NCBI GenBank assembly: GCA_027625915.1
Contig: JANTQA010000010.1
Coordinates: forward strand, 2,046,001 to 2,110,000
Length of the DNA stretch: 64,000 nt
Direction of reading: 5' to 3'
From: Anaeramoeba flamelloides
Taxonomy: Eukaryota > Metamonada > Anaeramoebidae
A program made the position numbers and the translations under genes. Below the pieces are notes generated by a model. It saw nothing but the letters and a program-made list of their open reading frames with translations, did not search any database and was not told the origin of the DNA. Positions 46,401-55,280 of this stretch are shown piece by piece; position 1 is the stretch's first letter; the number at the start of each line of letters is the position of its first letter.

Positions 46401-49400
46401 AATAGTAACCATTCCAAACTTTGAAAATATAACTGGGTTTATTTCCAAAAGCCATCTAACAAACGAAGTAACAAAGGGGGAAAAAATCAAAGTTGTTATT
46501 ATGGATTTTGATCGATCAAAACAAATTATTGATTTAACGACAAAAAAATATTTAATTCAACAATCAAAAAAAAGCAATAAAGGGGAAAAAAAAAAGAATG
46601 ATAAATATGATGAAAAGAAAACAATTAAAGGGAAGATTGAATTGGTGAAAAATGATTATTTAGTTGTATCAATAAAAAACAACTCAAATATATTTGGGTT
46701 TGTCAGCACTCGAGAAATAAATACCATTCAGGATCAGAAGCAACCCTTTGTGAAATATCAAATTGATCAAGAATTGGAATTCCAAATAATGGATTGTAAC
46801 AAATATAAAAATTTATTACAACTTCCAAATAGATTGTTGTTAACGCATAAAATAAAGAAAGAAAATAAAGAAAGGCAAGTGAATAAAGAGAGAAAAAAAA
46901 TATTTCCTGGTAGGATCACCACTGCAAAAATTATTAACAAAAAAGACAAGCAAATGAATGTTTTAATTGATAATCTAATCTATGGAAGAATACATATTAC
47001 TCAGGTTTGGGATGAAATTGGAAAGGGAACGCCCTTTAGTAAATATGAAATAAATGAAGAAATTAAAGTAAAAGTCTTAGGCTCATATGATTGGAATTTC
47101 CAACAAATTGCCTATAATGCTAAGAAGAAGAACAAAAAAGGCAATGATGATGATGATAATGAAATGAAAACAGAAACAGAAACAGAAACAGAAGGGAAAA
47201 AAAATAAAAATAAACTTATTGAATTAACAATTAAGCCCTCTGAAATTAATAACAAAAAAAGTAAAGAAGAACCAATGAATAAGAATTTAGAAAAAAGTTC
47301 CATAAAAATTGGAGATGTATTAGTTTGCTTTATTAATTCAATCAGAGACAATTATATTTGGGTGATGGTGACACCACGAGTCACTGGAAAAATTTACAAT
47401 TGGGATTTAACAAAGGATCCAAAAATTTTAAACAATTTAAAATTCCACTATAAATTTTTACAACCTTTAAAATGCAAAGTAATTAGATTTGATAAATATT
47501 CAAAAATACCAATTTTGTCAGTAAACAGCTTATTTGAAGATGAAAGCGGCAATATGAATGAATCAGAACAACAAGAGCAACAAGATCAAAACCAATTAGA
47601 GAATAATACAACAATCAAGAATGGTGATATTGTTGTTGGAAAAATTCTCCAAATAATACCTTCTCGTGGGCTCAAAATTAATTTACAAAACGGTAAAAAG
47701 GGTTTTGTTTATTTGGTGGATTTATATGATAAGCCAATTGATTTTCCATTATTGTTTGATCAAAAAAAAACAAAAAAGAATGATAAACCAAAAAAAAGAA
47801 AGTTTAAAATTGGTGAATTTTTAAATTTTTATGTGATAAATTGTAAAAATAAAATAATCCATTTATCTTTGAAACATTCTTTATTAAACCCAGACCCCAC
47901 ATTAGATATAAATACAGACGAAGAAGAAGAAGAAGAAGAAGATTCTGATAACGAAAATGAAACTAAAAAAAAGAAATTAAAATTAATTAATTTTGATAAA
48001 GCTAATACCAAATTAAAAGTCGATGACTTGGTTGGGGGTTATGTCACACATTGTACTGAAAATACAATTTTTATTCAATTATCTGACAAAATTGAAGGAT
48101 TCACTTTTAAAAATTTAGCTAATGATGGATTTATTCCAGATATTAGAAAAGCATTTAAACCTGGCAAATATGTCAAAGGTAGAATTATTGAAATCATTAA
48201 AGATACAGATAAATTTAAACAAGTAAAGTTGGATTTAAGAAATTCACAATTAGAGATACCATTAATTACTTGGGATAATGTTAAATATGGCATGATTTTA
48301 AAAGGTAGAGTTAAATTAATAAAAAACTTTGGTATGTTCGTTACCATTTTAAAATCAAATTTAGAAGTTTTGGTTTACTCAGATCAAGTTAAAGAAGACG
48401 GGCAACCTAAAACTGATTTAAAGAAGAAATTTAAAATTGGGCAAAAAGTCACCTTAATGATCAGTAAAATTGATCAAAAAAATAAAAAATTAAGAGCCAC
48501 TCTTAGAAAATCTAAAATATCAGAGAAAGAAATCGACCCACTTCAATATTTTAGTGATGATGAGGAAAATGATATAGAAATTGAAGAGGAAAACGAAAGT
48601 GACGAAAGCGATGATAATAGTGATGATAATAGTGATGATAACGAGGATGAAAAATTATTTGGATTATTTGATAATATTAGTGAAGGAAAAAAAAAAAATA
48701 AACAAAATGATGACGACGACGACGACGATGATGATGATGAGTCAAGTAGTGATTCCTTTGAAAGTGAATCAACCATTAGCGAATCCGAAGATTCTGAAAT
48801 GGAAATAAATCTCGATCTCAAAAAAAATACAAACACTTTTAATATTCCCTTCCAATGGGACGATTTCAAATTTAAAAATATTAAAAGAGACATGTCAATG
48901 GATCAACTAGATGATGGAATTGAAGATGAAAGTGATGAAGAATTAGACAATTTGGAAAAAAAAAAGTTGGAAAAAAAATTAAAAAAGCATGAAAAGAAAA
49001 TTAGAAAACAGAAGGTTCAGCAAGAGGAACAACATTTAATCAACAAAGACAAGATCCCAGAATCTATTGAAGATTTTGAAAGATTAATTTTAGGCTCACC
49101 AGACTCTTCATATATATGGAATCATTATATTTCGTATTTTGTAAGTTTGACCGAGATTGAAAAGGCCAAGCAAATAGCAGAAAGAGCCCTAAAGTCAATT
49201 AATATTAGAGAAGAAAACGAAAAAATGAATGTGTGGGTAGCCTATTTAAATCTGGAATGTCTATACGGAAACAACGAATCTCTTATGAAACTATTTAACC
49301 GCGCTGCCCAATACAACGACCAAAAGAAGTTATATTTAAAATTTGTTGAAATCCTGGAGTTAAATAAAAAATTCGAGATTGCAGAACAAATATTTAAACG

Positions 49401-49866
49401 ATTTCGAAAAAAATTGAGCTATAGCTTGAAATTTTGGATTAGACAATGCCTGTTTTATATCCGATCACAGGAAAATGGAATAGAAAAGGCTAGAACAATC
49501 CACCAAAACTCTTTAAAGGCGTTATCAGTGGATAAACACATCAGGATAATTTCAAAATTCGCTCAATTCGAATTTAAATTTGGTTCGCCAGAAAGAGGCA
49601 GAACAATCTTTGAAGGAATAATAGCCAATTATCCGAAAAGAGTTGACATTTGGACCATTTACATTGATATGGAAAAAAAAACCGGAAAAGTCAAATTAGT
49701 TAGAAAATTGTTTAAAAGAGCAATCACTTTAAAGATTTCTTCAAAAAAAATTAAATCTCTATTTAAAAAGTTCTTAATCTTTGAAAAGGAAGAAGGTGAT
49801 AGTGAATCTGTAGAAGAAGTTAAACAATTGGCACTCAATTATATCAAATCAAAATCAGAAAATTAA
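43402..49866 (+). CDS. RRP5: rRNA biogenesis protein RRP5
   Basis: 2154 residues in one exon, longer than the yeast (about 1730) and human (about 1870) proteins. RRP5 is a nucleolar pre-ribosome factor needed for both 18S and 5.8S/25S processing. About fifteen S1-like RNA-binding repeats run from residue 88 to about 1720. Clear starts include LGKVYQVEEFLLHVSLPG, TGMMVTGTITTLEKYGILVD, TGQVSHGTI, NGDIVVGKILQIIPSRGL and YGMILKGRVKLIKNFGMFV. Residues 1888-2154 form HAT/TPR-like helices beginning SIEDFERLILGSPDSSYIWN, the hallmark C-terminus, with FGSPERGRTIFEGI. K/E/Q linkers between S1 units and acidic tracts (about 1715-1800, including a D run) explain the extra length. The ATG has CC before it and G after. 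RRP5 is the only family combining S1 arrays with this HAT module. Confidence 0.97.
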   Translation: MEIDFPRTPRTKPTNERKRNKSETKPTKRRKENQTKTKKQQKHNQNGQMTDSESYDSSSDESTNFSKMILPEPKKIPQVNRSSLNVDTLVLGKVYQVEEFLLHVSLPGRLVGTIDSFNISIPFTRLLESYATTSKTHNDQQDAPDLRNLFAKGQEILCIVLEQASKNNEWKTKLSCKPDLINKGIEFEKLRKNDTLIGAIKSVEDKGYLVSFLGNEYQNNQKFKGFIQKKPINKKNKKKEKKYQIGQLVECRIKRIKTPTKILIVKPFNNENKSEKNANPQKKKILKSDSKTLIDFNQLIPGMIVQSEVRRIDKDGIVLGFLTLFVGTVNLYNMDFTDQGPNLDLKKRFKIDQKFPAKILLVNPVSKTIILSISDKDLMNSRNKNPTFEKVKIGDIFKECKIIQKTKYGLFVSIDPDSITNINQKNSKKKDSKIKIEPKSGSNSENELQSKTEQTKKQEQEQKDKQEQKKDKKKKQKQKLIGYIKRKDLVDQISNGNPLKSSKFNLDNIKKGRVIGKLIRDEILSLSFKKSILNQRFLNFSDIKTGMMVTGTITTLEKYGILVDITKTITGLIPKLHLSDIILESPELIFKKGNKIKCRVLSTNLDKKYVFLTNKKTLVKSPYPLITDFKSLQTGQVSHGTIININKQKGIVIGFYNGVTGFAKYSELSNFPIKDLSETFYVGQPVKCRVLNFNRSKKKIYLSLKSKINMEDDDDKGANNNAEDNYLSEKAVKFLSEVKLGEIVSGTINTVTGKCVWGSIDKYGTKFSLYINQISDHESNINKIFESLGQGIHLESLVVLQKDQNKKQLIVSRKPMLIKAILTEMKLEKADKKEILIPRSTKDFKVGNFFYGYIKRILPKFALISFLGDFTFLILKSNISDKFLHKIENYLTVGMTIIAKIIEIDEKNRFILSVRPSVCTNIETSSEHIISYFLDEEFLYNIENQIGKLKTDDKEIGINKKKKNKKKNKKKEKEQEIEWDELQIGKLIQVIVKKIIVHGAIVTIPNFENITGFISKSHLTNEVTKGEKIKVVIMDFDRSKQIIDLTTKKYLIQQSKKSNKGEKKKNDKYDEKKTIKGKIELVKNDYLVVSIKNNSNIFGFVSTREINTIQDQKQPFVKYQIDQELEFQIMDCNKYKNLLQLPNRLLLTHKIKKENKERQVNKERKKIFPGRITTAKIINKKDKQMNVLIDNLIYGRIHITQVWDEIGKGTPFSKYEINEEIKVKVLGSYDWNFQQIAYNAKKKNKKGNDDDDNEMKTETETETEGKKNKNKLIELTIKPSEINNKKSKEEPMNKNLEKSSIKIGDVLVCFINSIRDNYIWVMVTPRVTGKIYNWDLTKDPKILNNLKFHYKFLQPLKCKVIRFDKYSKIPILSVNSLFEDESGNMNESEQQEQQDQNQLENNTTIKNGDIVVGKILQIIPSRGLKINLQNGKKGFVYLVDLYDKPIDFPLLFDQKKTKKNDKPKKRKFKIGEFLNFYVINCKNKIIHLSLKHSLLNPDPTLDINTDEEEEEEEDSDNENETKKKKLKLINFDKANTKLKVDDLVGGYVTHCTENTIFIQLSDKIEGFTFKNLANDGFIPDIRKAFKPGKYVKGRIIEIIKDTDKFKQVKLDLRNSQLEIPLITWDNVKYGMILKGRVKLIKNFGMFVTILKSNLEVLVYSDQVKEDGQPKTDLKKKFKIGQKVTLMISKIDQKNKKLRATLRKSKISEKEIDPLQYFSDDEENDIEIEEENESDESDDNSDDNSDDNEDEKLFGLFDNISEGKKKNKQNDDDDDDDDDDESSSDSFESESTISESEDSEMEINLDLKKNTNTFNIPFQWDDFKFKNIKRDMSMDQLDDGIEDESDEELDNLEKKKLEKKLKKHEKKIRKQKVQQEEQHLINKDKIPESIEDFERLILGSPDSSYIWNHYISYFVSLTEIEKAKQIAERALKSINIREENEKMNVWVAYLNLECLYGNNESLMKLFNRAAQYNDQKKLYLKFVEILELNKKFEIAEQIFKRFRKKLSYSLKFWIRQCLFYIRSQENGIEKARTIHQNSLKALSVDKHIRIISKFAQFEFKFGSPERGRTIFEGIIANYPKRVDIWTIYIDMEKKTGKVKLVRKLFKRAITLKISSKKIKSLFKKFLIFEKEEGDSESVEEVKQLALNYIKSKSEN

Positions 49867-50319
49867 TTATTTAATATATGCTTTTTTCTTTTTTTCAATT
49901 GTTTCACTTGATTTATTTATTTATTTTTCTTTTAATACATTTTAGATTACATCAAATATAAATTTCAGAAAAATAAATTAATTTTATTATTATATAGAAA
50001 TTATTCCTTTTTCTTTTTCTTTTTTTTATTTTATTTTTTGTTTAAAACATAATAATTTCTTTCTTTTTAATTGTGATATAAAACCTGTTCAAGTAATATT
50101 TGAATAATTGCTTGAATTTTTATAAATTTAAAACTATTTTTTAAATTTCCCCAAGAGTTATAATAAATCAAATTAAATATGTTTTAAATCATTCCTCGAT
50201 TAAGGTATTAGATAGAAAAAAAATTCTAAAAAAATTGTCTTGTGATTGAAAAAAAGTTTATATTTTGAAAAATCACAAAATTGCGATCAAAATAGAAAAA
50301 GTCTTTTTTTTTTAGATGT

Positions 50320-50700
50320 AAGGGCCAAGATTTAAAGTTCAACTGTAGGACGTTAGGTTTTTTTACTTTGAGAAATAAATCGAAATTTTCTAATATTTTC
50401 ATTTAATTTCTGAAATTACGAAAACCGCTGTGAGCTTCTCCAAAATGTAAAAGAAAAAAGTAAAATCTTTTATTTTTCTCAATGTTTTTGAATTCTGGAA
50501 ATGGACTCATAGGCTTTTAATAATTTATAAGATTAAATGAAAATTCTTGAAAGATTCTTTTTATATCTTTGGTGTTATAATATTCTATTGACTCTCAAGC
50601 ACTCTATAATACACTGTACCACTTAGATCAATGTAGGGCGTTTCTTTTAGCCTGAATTCAAATTATTGATAATGTTGAATCAAGTTGAAATAGGTCCATT
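50320..50700 (+). repeat. CACTCTA-array repeat family, copy 4
   Basis: Contains CGTTAGGTTTTTTTACTT (shared, inverted, with 25745-25770), GAATTCTGGAAATGG, and a short array GACTCTCAAGCACTCTATAA (from about 50590) followed by GGGCGTTTCTTTTAGCCTGA. It corresponds in order to the 14485-14935 copy but is diverged. Confidence 0.5.
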
Positions 50701-52572
50701 CTCTCAAGAATTGTATTTTTTTATCAAATTGAGAGTAATTCTATTCTTTATCTAATTCAGTTTATAACAGTTAAAAAGTTTCAAATGAGTCATAATATTT
50801 CTATAAAGAATTATTGGTTATGACAAGTATGAAATATATTTTTCACTAAAATTAGACTGGTATGATCTTTGAAGAAACTGATAAAAAAGTACAAATTAGC
50901 TGGTTAATTATCCCCTAATGTTATTATTCTATGTTGGATATATTACAACTTTTTAATCGTTTCTCTCTAGAAATAATTGGTTTTTAAAAACAGTTTTTTA
51001 TTGAATTGGTTTTTCCAAATCAAGCTAAAGAGAATACAATTGGATCATTCTTAAAATAATAATATTTTTTTAGATTTCATAACTGAATTTATAAAAAACC
51101 TAAAACATAATCAAATCTAAAACATATTTCCTGTAATGGACATTTTAACCAGTGCCATAACATACATATGATACTAAAAAAGGATGTTAATTTCATCAAA
51201 AAAATAATAATTTTAAAAACTCAACGGAATATTTAAAAGGGGTGAACTTGAAGGAATTGGCTGGGAATTTTTGGCGAGGAAAGATATTAAGGATTAACCC
51301 CAAGATAGATATGCTTATCCAATACATTCTAAAATATAATCTTCTCAATGGGAAGAAAACTTAAGATTAAAAAGATTGTTTTAAAGTGGCAACGACTATA
51401 ATAAAAATTGAACTTAAAAAATGTTTTTATTTCCTTTTATCTGACAAAAAAAAAAACAAACAAACTTTACCTGATACTTTTTACTAATAAATTCACTCAT
51501 GTTGTTATATATATTTATATAGAATTTATAACCCTTAGTTTGAACTTTTTTATTAATTAATGAATTACTAAAAAGGTTATTTGAAATAAATAAAAACATA
51601 AAAATGAAATTATTTGATAATAGCTCTGAAAAATGAAATATAAATTATCGATGCCAATAAATTGGGTTATTCTTTTACAGAAAAAAACAGGGTGGGTGGT
51701 AAGTCGTTACTGGGGAAATATTTTGAAATTAAATTAATTAGAAGTTTTATGTTCATCATTACCACTTTTACAAAAAAATACACAAAACCAAATAAAACAA
51801 GTGATTACAAAAAAATTAATTAAATTTAAACTAGTATAAATATTTTAAATAATTAATCAAAAAACTACAATGTATAAAATAATTAATAATTCAAGTATAA
51901 AGTTTTGTCTGATTATATAATAATAATAATAATAAATATTCCTTTTTATATATTTTTTAAACATTTTTAATCATAATTTGACATATTTTTCTTGAATAAT
52001 TAAGATTACAACTTTAAAATAATCCGAATTTGATAGCATAATTAAGTATTGTTTTTCTTTTTCTTTTTTTTTTTTTAAAGAAAAAAATTAATTATAAATA
52101 CCAGTTAATAATTAAACTAATTTTTGAAAAGAAGATTTGAGCATTAGGTAATTATTATTTGAAATACGATATTTTTTAAAATTAATTAGATTTATCTTTA
52201 AAAAAACTCAAATATGATAATTGATCAAAATATTAATCATTTTTAACTTTTCAAATTACTTTTTATTTATATTTACCAAATTCTTCCACGACTACTATTA
52301 TTAATATTAATGTCAACCATATTTAAAAATTTTCAAATAATATTATCATTATGATTTTTAAAGGTTTTTAGACTTTTTTTCAGACATTTTGATTCTTGTG
52401 AAATAATATTTCTCCAAAACGTTGGCCATAATAAGTATTTAAAACCGAATTTTTTCTTCTAACTTAAAACATTGTTGAATTTTAGTAAAAACTGGTTTTT
52501 ATTTTGATTAACAATATTTCACTTTATCTTTTGAACATTCAAGCACGATCTGAAACAGAACAATCTAATCTA

Positions 52573-53422
52573 ACCATTGTGAAAAAAATTTGGTTCATTA
52601 AAAAAAATTGGGTCAGTCAAAAATTTGTTTTCATTTTTTAAATAGTAAATATTAGCAAAATGGTTTTTGATCAAACTAAAATTTTATGAACAAATCTTAC
52701 ATTTAATAAAAACCAAAGTCATTATCAATAATAATTTTCAAATGCAATATTAAATTGTTGCATTTTAACCTTTTAGAATTACTGTGGAACTCTAAATAAC
52801 AAAAATTTATCTTTAATTGTAAACTTTACTAAAAATGTTAATTTTTTTTTATTAGATTACATTACAAGATCTAGTTAATTATTGTTTGGGAAGACCAAAA
52901 ATTAATAACAGTTTTAAATTAAGGTTTGTCTATGAGGATTTTTAGAATTTAAATGGTTTCTGAAATCTTGGATATTTTGGTATTTTGAAGTTTTGATTGT
53001 AAACATTAGTGGAAAACAACATCTTTCGAAAAAACATCTTTTTTGGAAGATTTTATTATTCAATTTGATTTAAAAGGTTATTTAAGATTAACCGTGATAA
53101 ATTTGCGTTCATTAACAATGATAAATATCTTATTGAATTAATAGATTTTAATATTTCCTATTAAATATTTCTCTTATTTTTAGTAAAGTTGACAATTAAA
53201 AATAAATTTTTGTATTTTTGGAGTTCCACAGTAATTCTAAAAGGTTAAAATGCAACAATTTAATATTGCATTTGAAAATTATTATTGATAATGACTTTGG
53301 TTTTTATTAAATGTAAGATTTGTTCATAAAATTTTACGATGATCAAAAACCATTTTGCTAATATTTACTATTTAAAAAACGAAAACAAATTTTTGACTGA
53401 CCCAATTTTTTTTCACAATGGT
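52573..53422. mobile_element. 0.85-kb fold-back element with about 250-bp inverted arms
   Basis: The left arm 52573-52838 begins ACCATTGTGAAAAAAA. The right arm 53177-53422 is its reverse complement with only a few mismatches over more than 200 bp, including TTGCATTTTAACCTTTTAGA and GGTTTTTGATCA. The left arm has an extra short insertion near its outer end. The loop is about 340 bp and AT-rich, with no coding capacity. It fits a fold-back or long-TIR MITE and could form a strong hairpin if transcribed. Confidence 0.85.
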
Positions 53423-54677
53423 AAAAATATTTCATCACCACTCACTACAAGAAAAATTTAAATACCTAAAATTAAAGTTAGCCAAAACTATACATTATAT
53501 TTCAGCTATACTTCTTTTATAAATTATTTTTTCAAAGTTATCATAATTTTATGTAATAAAAAAAAGGATAGCTTTTAAACTCATGAAAATCTGAATACCC
53601 CCCTTTTCAAAAATACTGACTTTTGAAAAAAACACCTATTTTCAGGGTATTTTTTTATTGGAAAAAGTTGAAATGAATTAATTTTTGATTAAACATTAAG
53701 ATTGAAAAAAGAATATATGTTAAAGCAATTTGAAGAAAACAATCGGGAATGTATATAAAAACTCAAACATGGAAAAAAAATAAAATGAGAAAAAATATTC
53801 CAAAAACAGATAAAAAATCAGATTTTCAATTTAATTTAGCGATATCTTTTGATTGAAATATTTTGTGCTATTTTCAAATTGAAAAATATGTTTCCTTTTA
53901 GACTATTAAAAAAATACTTGAAAATTATCTCTCCACTAAGTCAATTAAAAAATTCAAAAAATTTTACAATTAAAAATGAAAAAAATATTACTGAAAAATT
54001 TCATTTTTTTTTTCAATTCCTATTAATATCTATTAAAGTTGTAAACCTCATTGAAAATTGTTATGTATAATAATGTTTATTATATGAGTGTATTTCAAAA
54101 ATACAAAATTTAGAGATTTTTTTTTGAAAAAATTTTCCTTGTAGTGCTGTATCATGAAGAAATCATAAATTTCCCATTTTTTGTTTAAAATTGTAAACTG
54201 TTTTCTTTGATCAGTATATTTAGATTTAATCAATAATTTCACAATTTTATTAATATACCATTGAACACTTTTCAAGGATAAAATCACCTTTTTTTCAATT
54301 TTGAGTATTTCATTGTATTTTTGATTGCAATCTAAAAATTGTTTCCTTTTCGTTTATTATTTCTCGTCAAATTAAAAAGAAAAGTTTCAATCAACAGATC
54401 AGAATTTGCCAATTAAAAAACAATTAAAAAAAAAATAAAACATCTAAAATGAAAAATATTTTTAATTATTTTTGTGATTTCAGGAAGAGTAACATTATTA
54501 CTGACCAAACTGGTTACACTAAAAAAAAAATCTAATTATTCCTTTAAGAAGATATATTTTGATGTAACAAAAAATAATAATTATTTTTAATTAAATCAAA
54601 AAAAATAAAAAACAAGCAAAAAAAAAAAACGATCTAATAAGTGTCTACCGAAAGTTTTTTAATTAATTGATAAAACC

Positions 54678-55280
54678 TTATTTTTCTTCTTTTTTCTCTT
54701 CTTCTTTCTCTTCTTCTTTTTCTTCTTTTTTTTCTTCTTTTTTCTCTTCTTCTTTTTCTTCTTTTTTTTCTTCTTTTTCTTCTTTTTTTTCTTCTTCATC
54801 TTCGTTTACTTTGAAAGTTTCAAGATCTGGGATACCTTCTTCGTCTTCTTGTGTTTCGTTAAGGCCTTCACCCATTTCACCACTTTTGTCCTTTAATTGT
54901 TTCAAAAATTCTTCAAGTGTCAAACCTTGTGCTTTAGCAAGTTCTTCTAATTGTTTCATGGAAATTTGTGGTTGTCCACCTGTTCCAAAGCCAGAGGAAG
55001 GAAGAGGCTTGTTTTCTCCTTTCCCAATGAGTAAATAGGTGTTTCCGTTGTAATTGTATTTAAGTCTTGGTGTTCCGAAATGGATCATTTTGTCGTCCAT
55101 GATGAAATCAACAGATTGGACACCAGACATGTCGGTGACCTTTTGCTTTTCTAAGGTTTGGACTAATCTTTTGCTTGTGTTTGATGCGTTGTTTCGGACA
55201 ATCTTTTTTTTTCTTCTGACAGATCCTTTTCCTCCGGTACGGACATTTCTTTTTAATCTTTTAAGTTTTTCTGGGTTCAT
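54678..55280 (-). CDS. BTF3: nascent polypeptide-associated complex subunit beta (BTF3)
   Basis: 200 residues, one exon. NAC-beta pairs with NAC-alpha and docks at the ribosomal tunnel exit, shielding nascent chains and limiting wrong ER targeting. The N-terminal MNPEKLKRLK and RTGGKGSVRRKKKIV carry the RRKxxKK-type ribosome-binding motif. The NAC domain covers about 38-103 (LQTL-type helix, GVQSVDFIMDDKMIHFGTPR, ending ENKPL). ELAKAQGLTLEEFLKQLK follows as the helical region, and IPDLETF matches the usual VPDLVENF near the normal end. After it comes an unusual K/E-only tail of about 40 residues encoded by imperfect GAAGAAAAG repeats. The family usually ends soon after the PDL motif, so the tail is an added low-complexity extension. 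Confidence 0.95.
   Translation of the reverse strand: MNPEKLKRLKRNVRTGGKGSVRRKKKIVRNNASNTSKRLVQTLEKQKVTDMSGVQSVDFIMDDKMIHFGTPRLKYNYNGNTYLLIGKGENKPLPSSGFGTGGQPQISMKQLEELAKAQGLTLEEFLKQLKDKSGEMGEGLNETQEDEEGIPDLETFKVNEDEEEKKEEKEEKKEEKEEEKKEEKKEEKEEEKEEEKKEEK
54684..54800 (-). repeat. GAA/AAG trinucleotide-type repeat coding for K/E tail
   Basis: Imperfect TTCTTCTTT-type units on the plus strand encode the lysine/glutamate tail of NAC-beta. Such tracts change length easily. Confidence 0.8.

Larger units (their letters stand above)
49867..54677. other. 4.8-kb convergent intergenic stretch with repeats
   Basis: Between the 3' ends of RRP5 (plus) and NAC-beta (minus). It contains a CACTCTA-array copy (50320-50700), a fragment near 51690 related to that at 33515, and a large fold-back element (52573-53422). 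No gene was recognised; frames at 53849-54070 and 54048-54287 are low-complexity. Confidence 0.55.
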
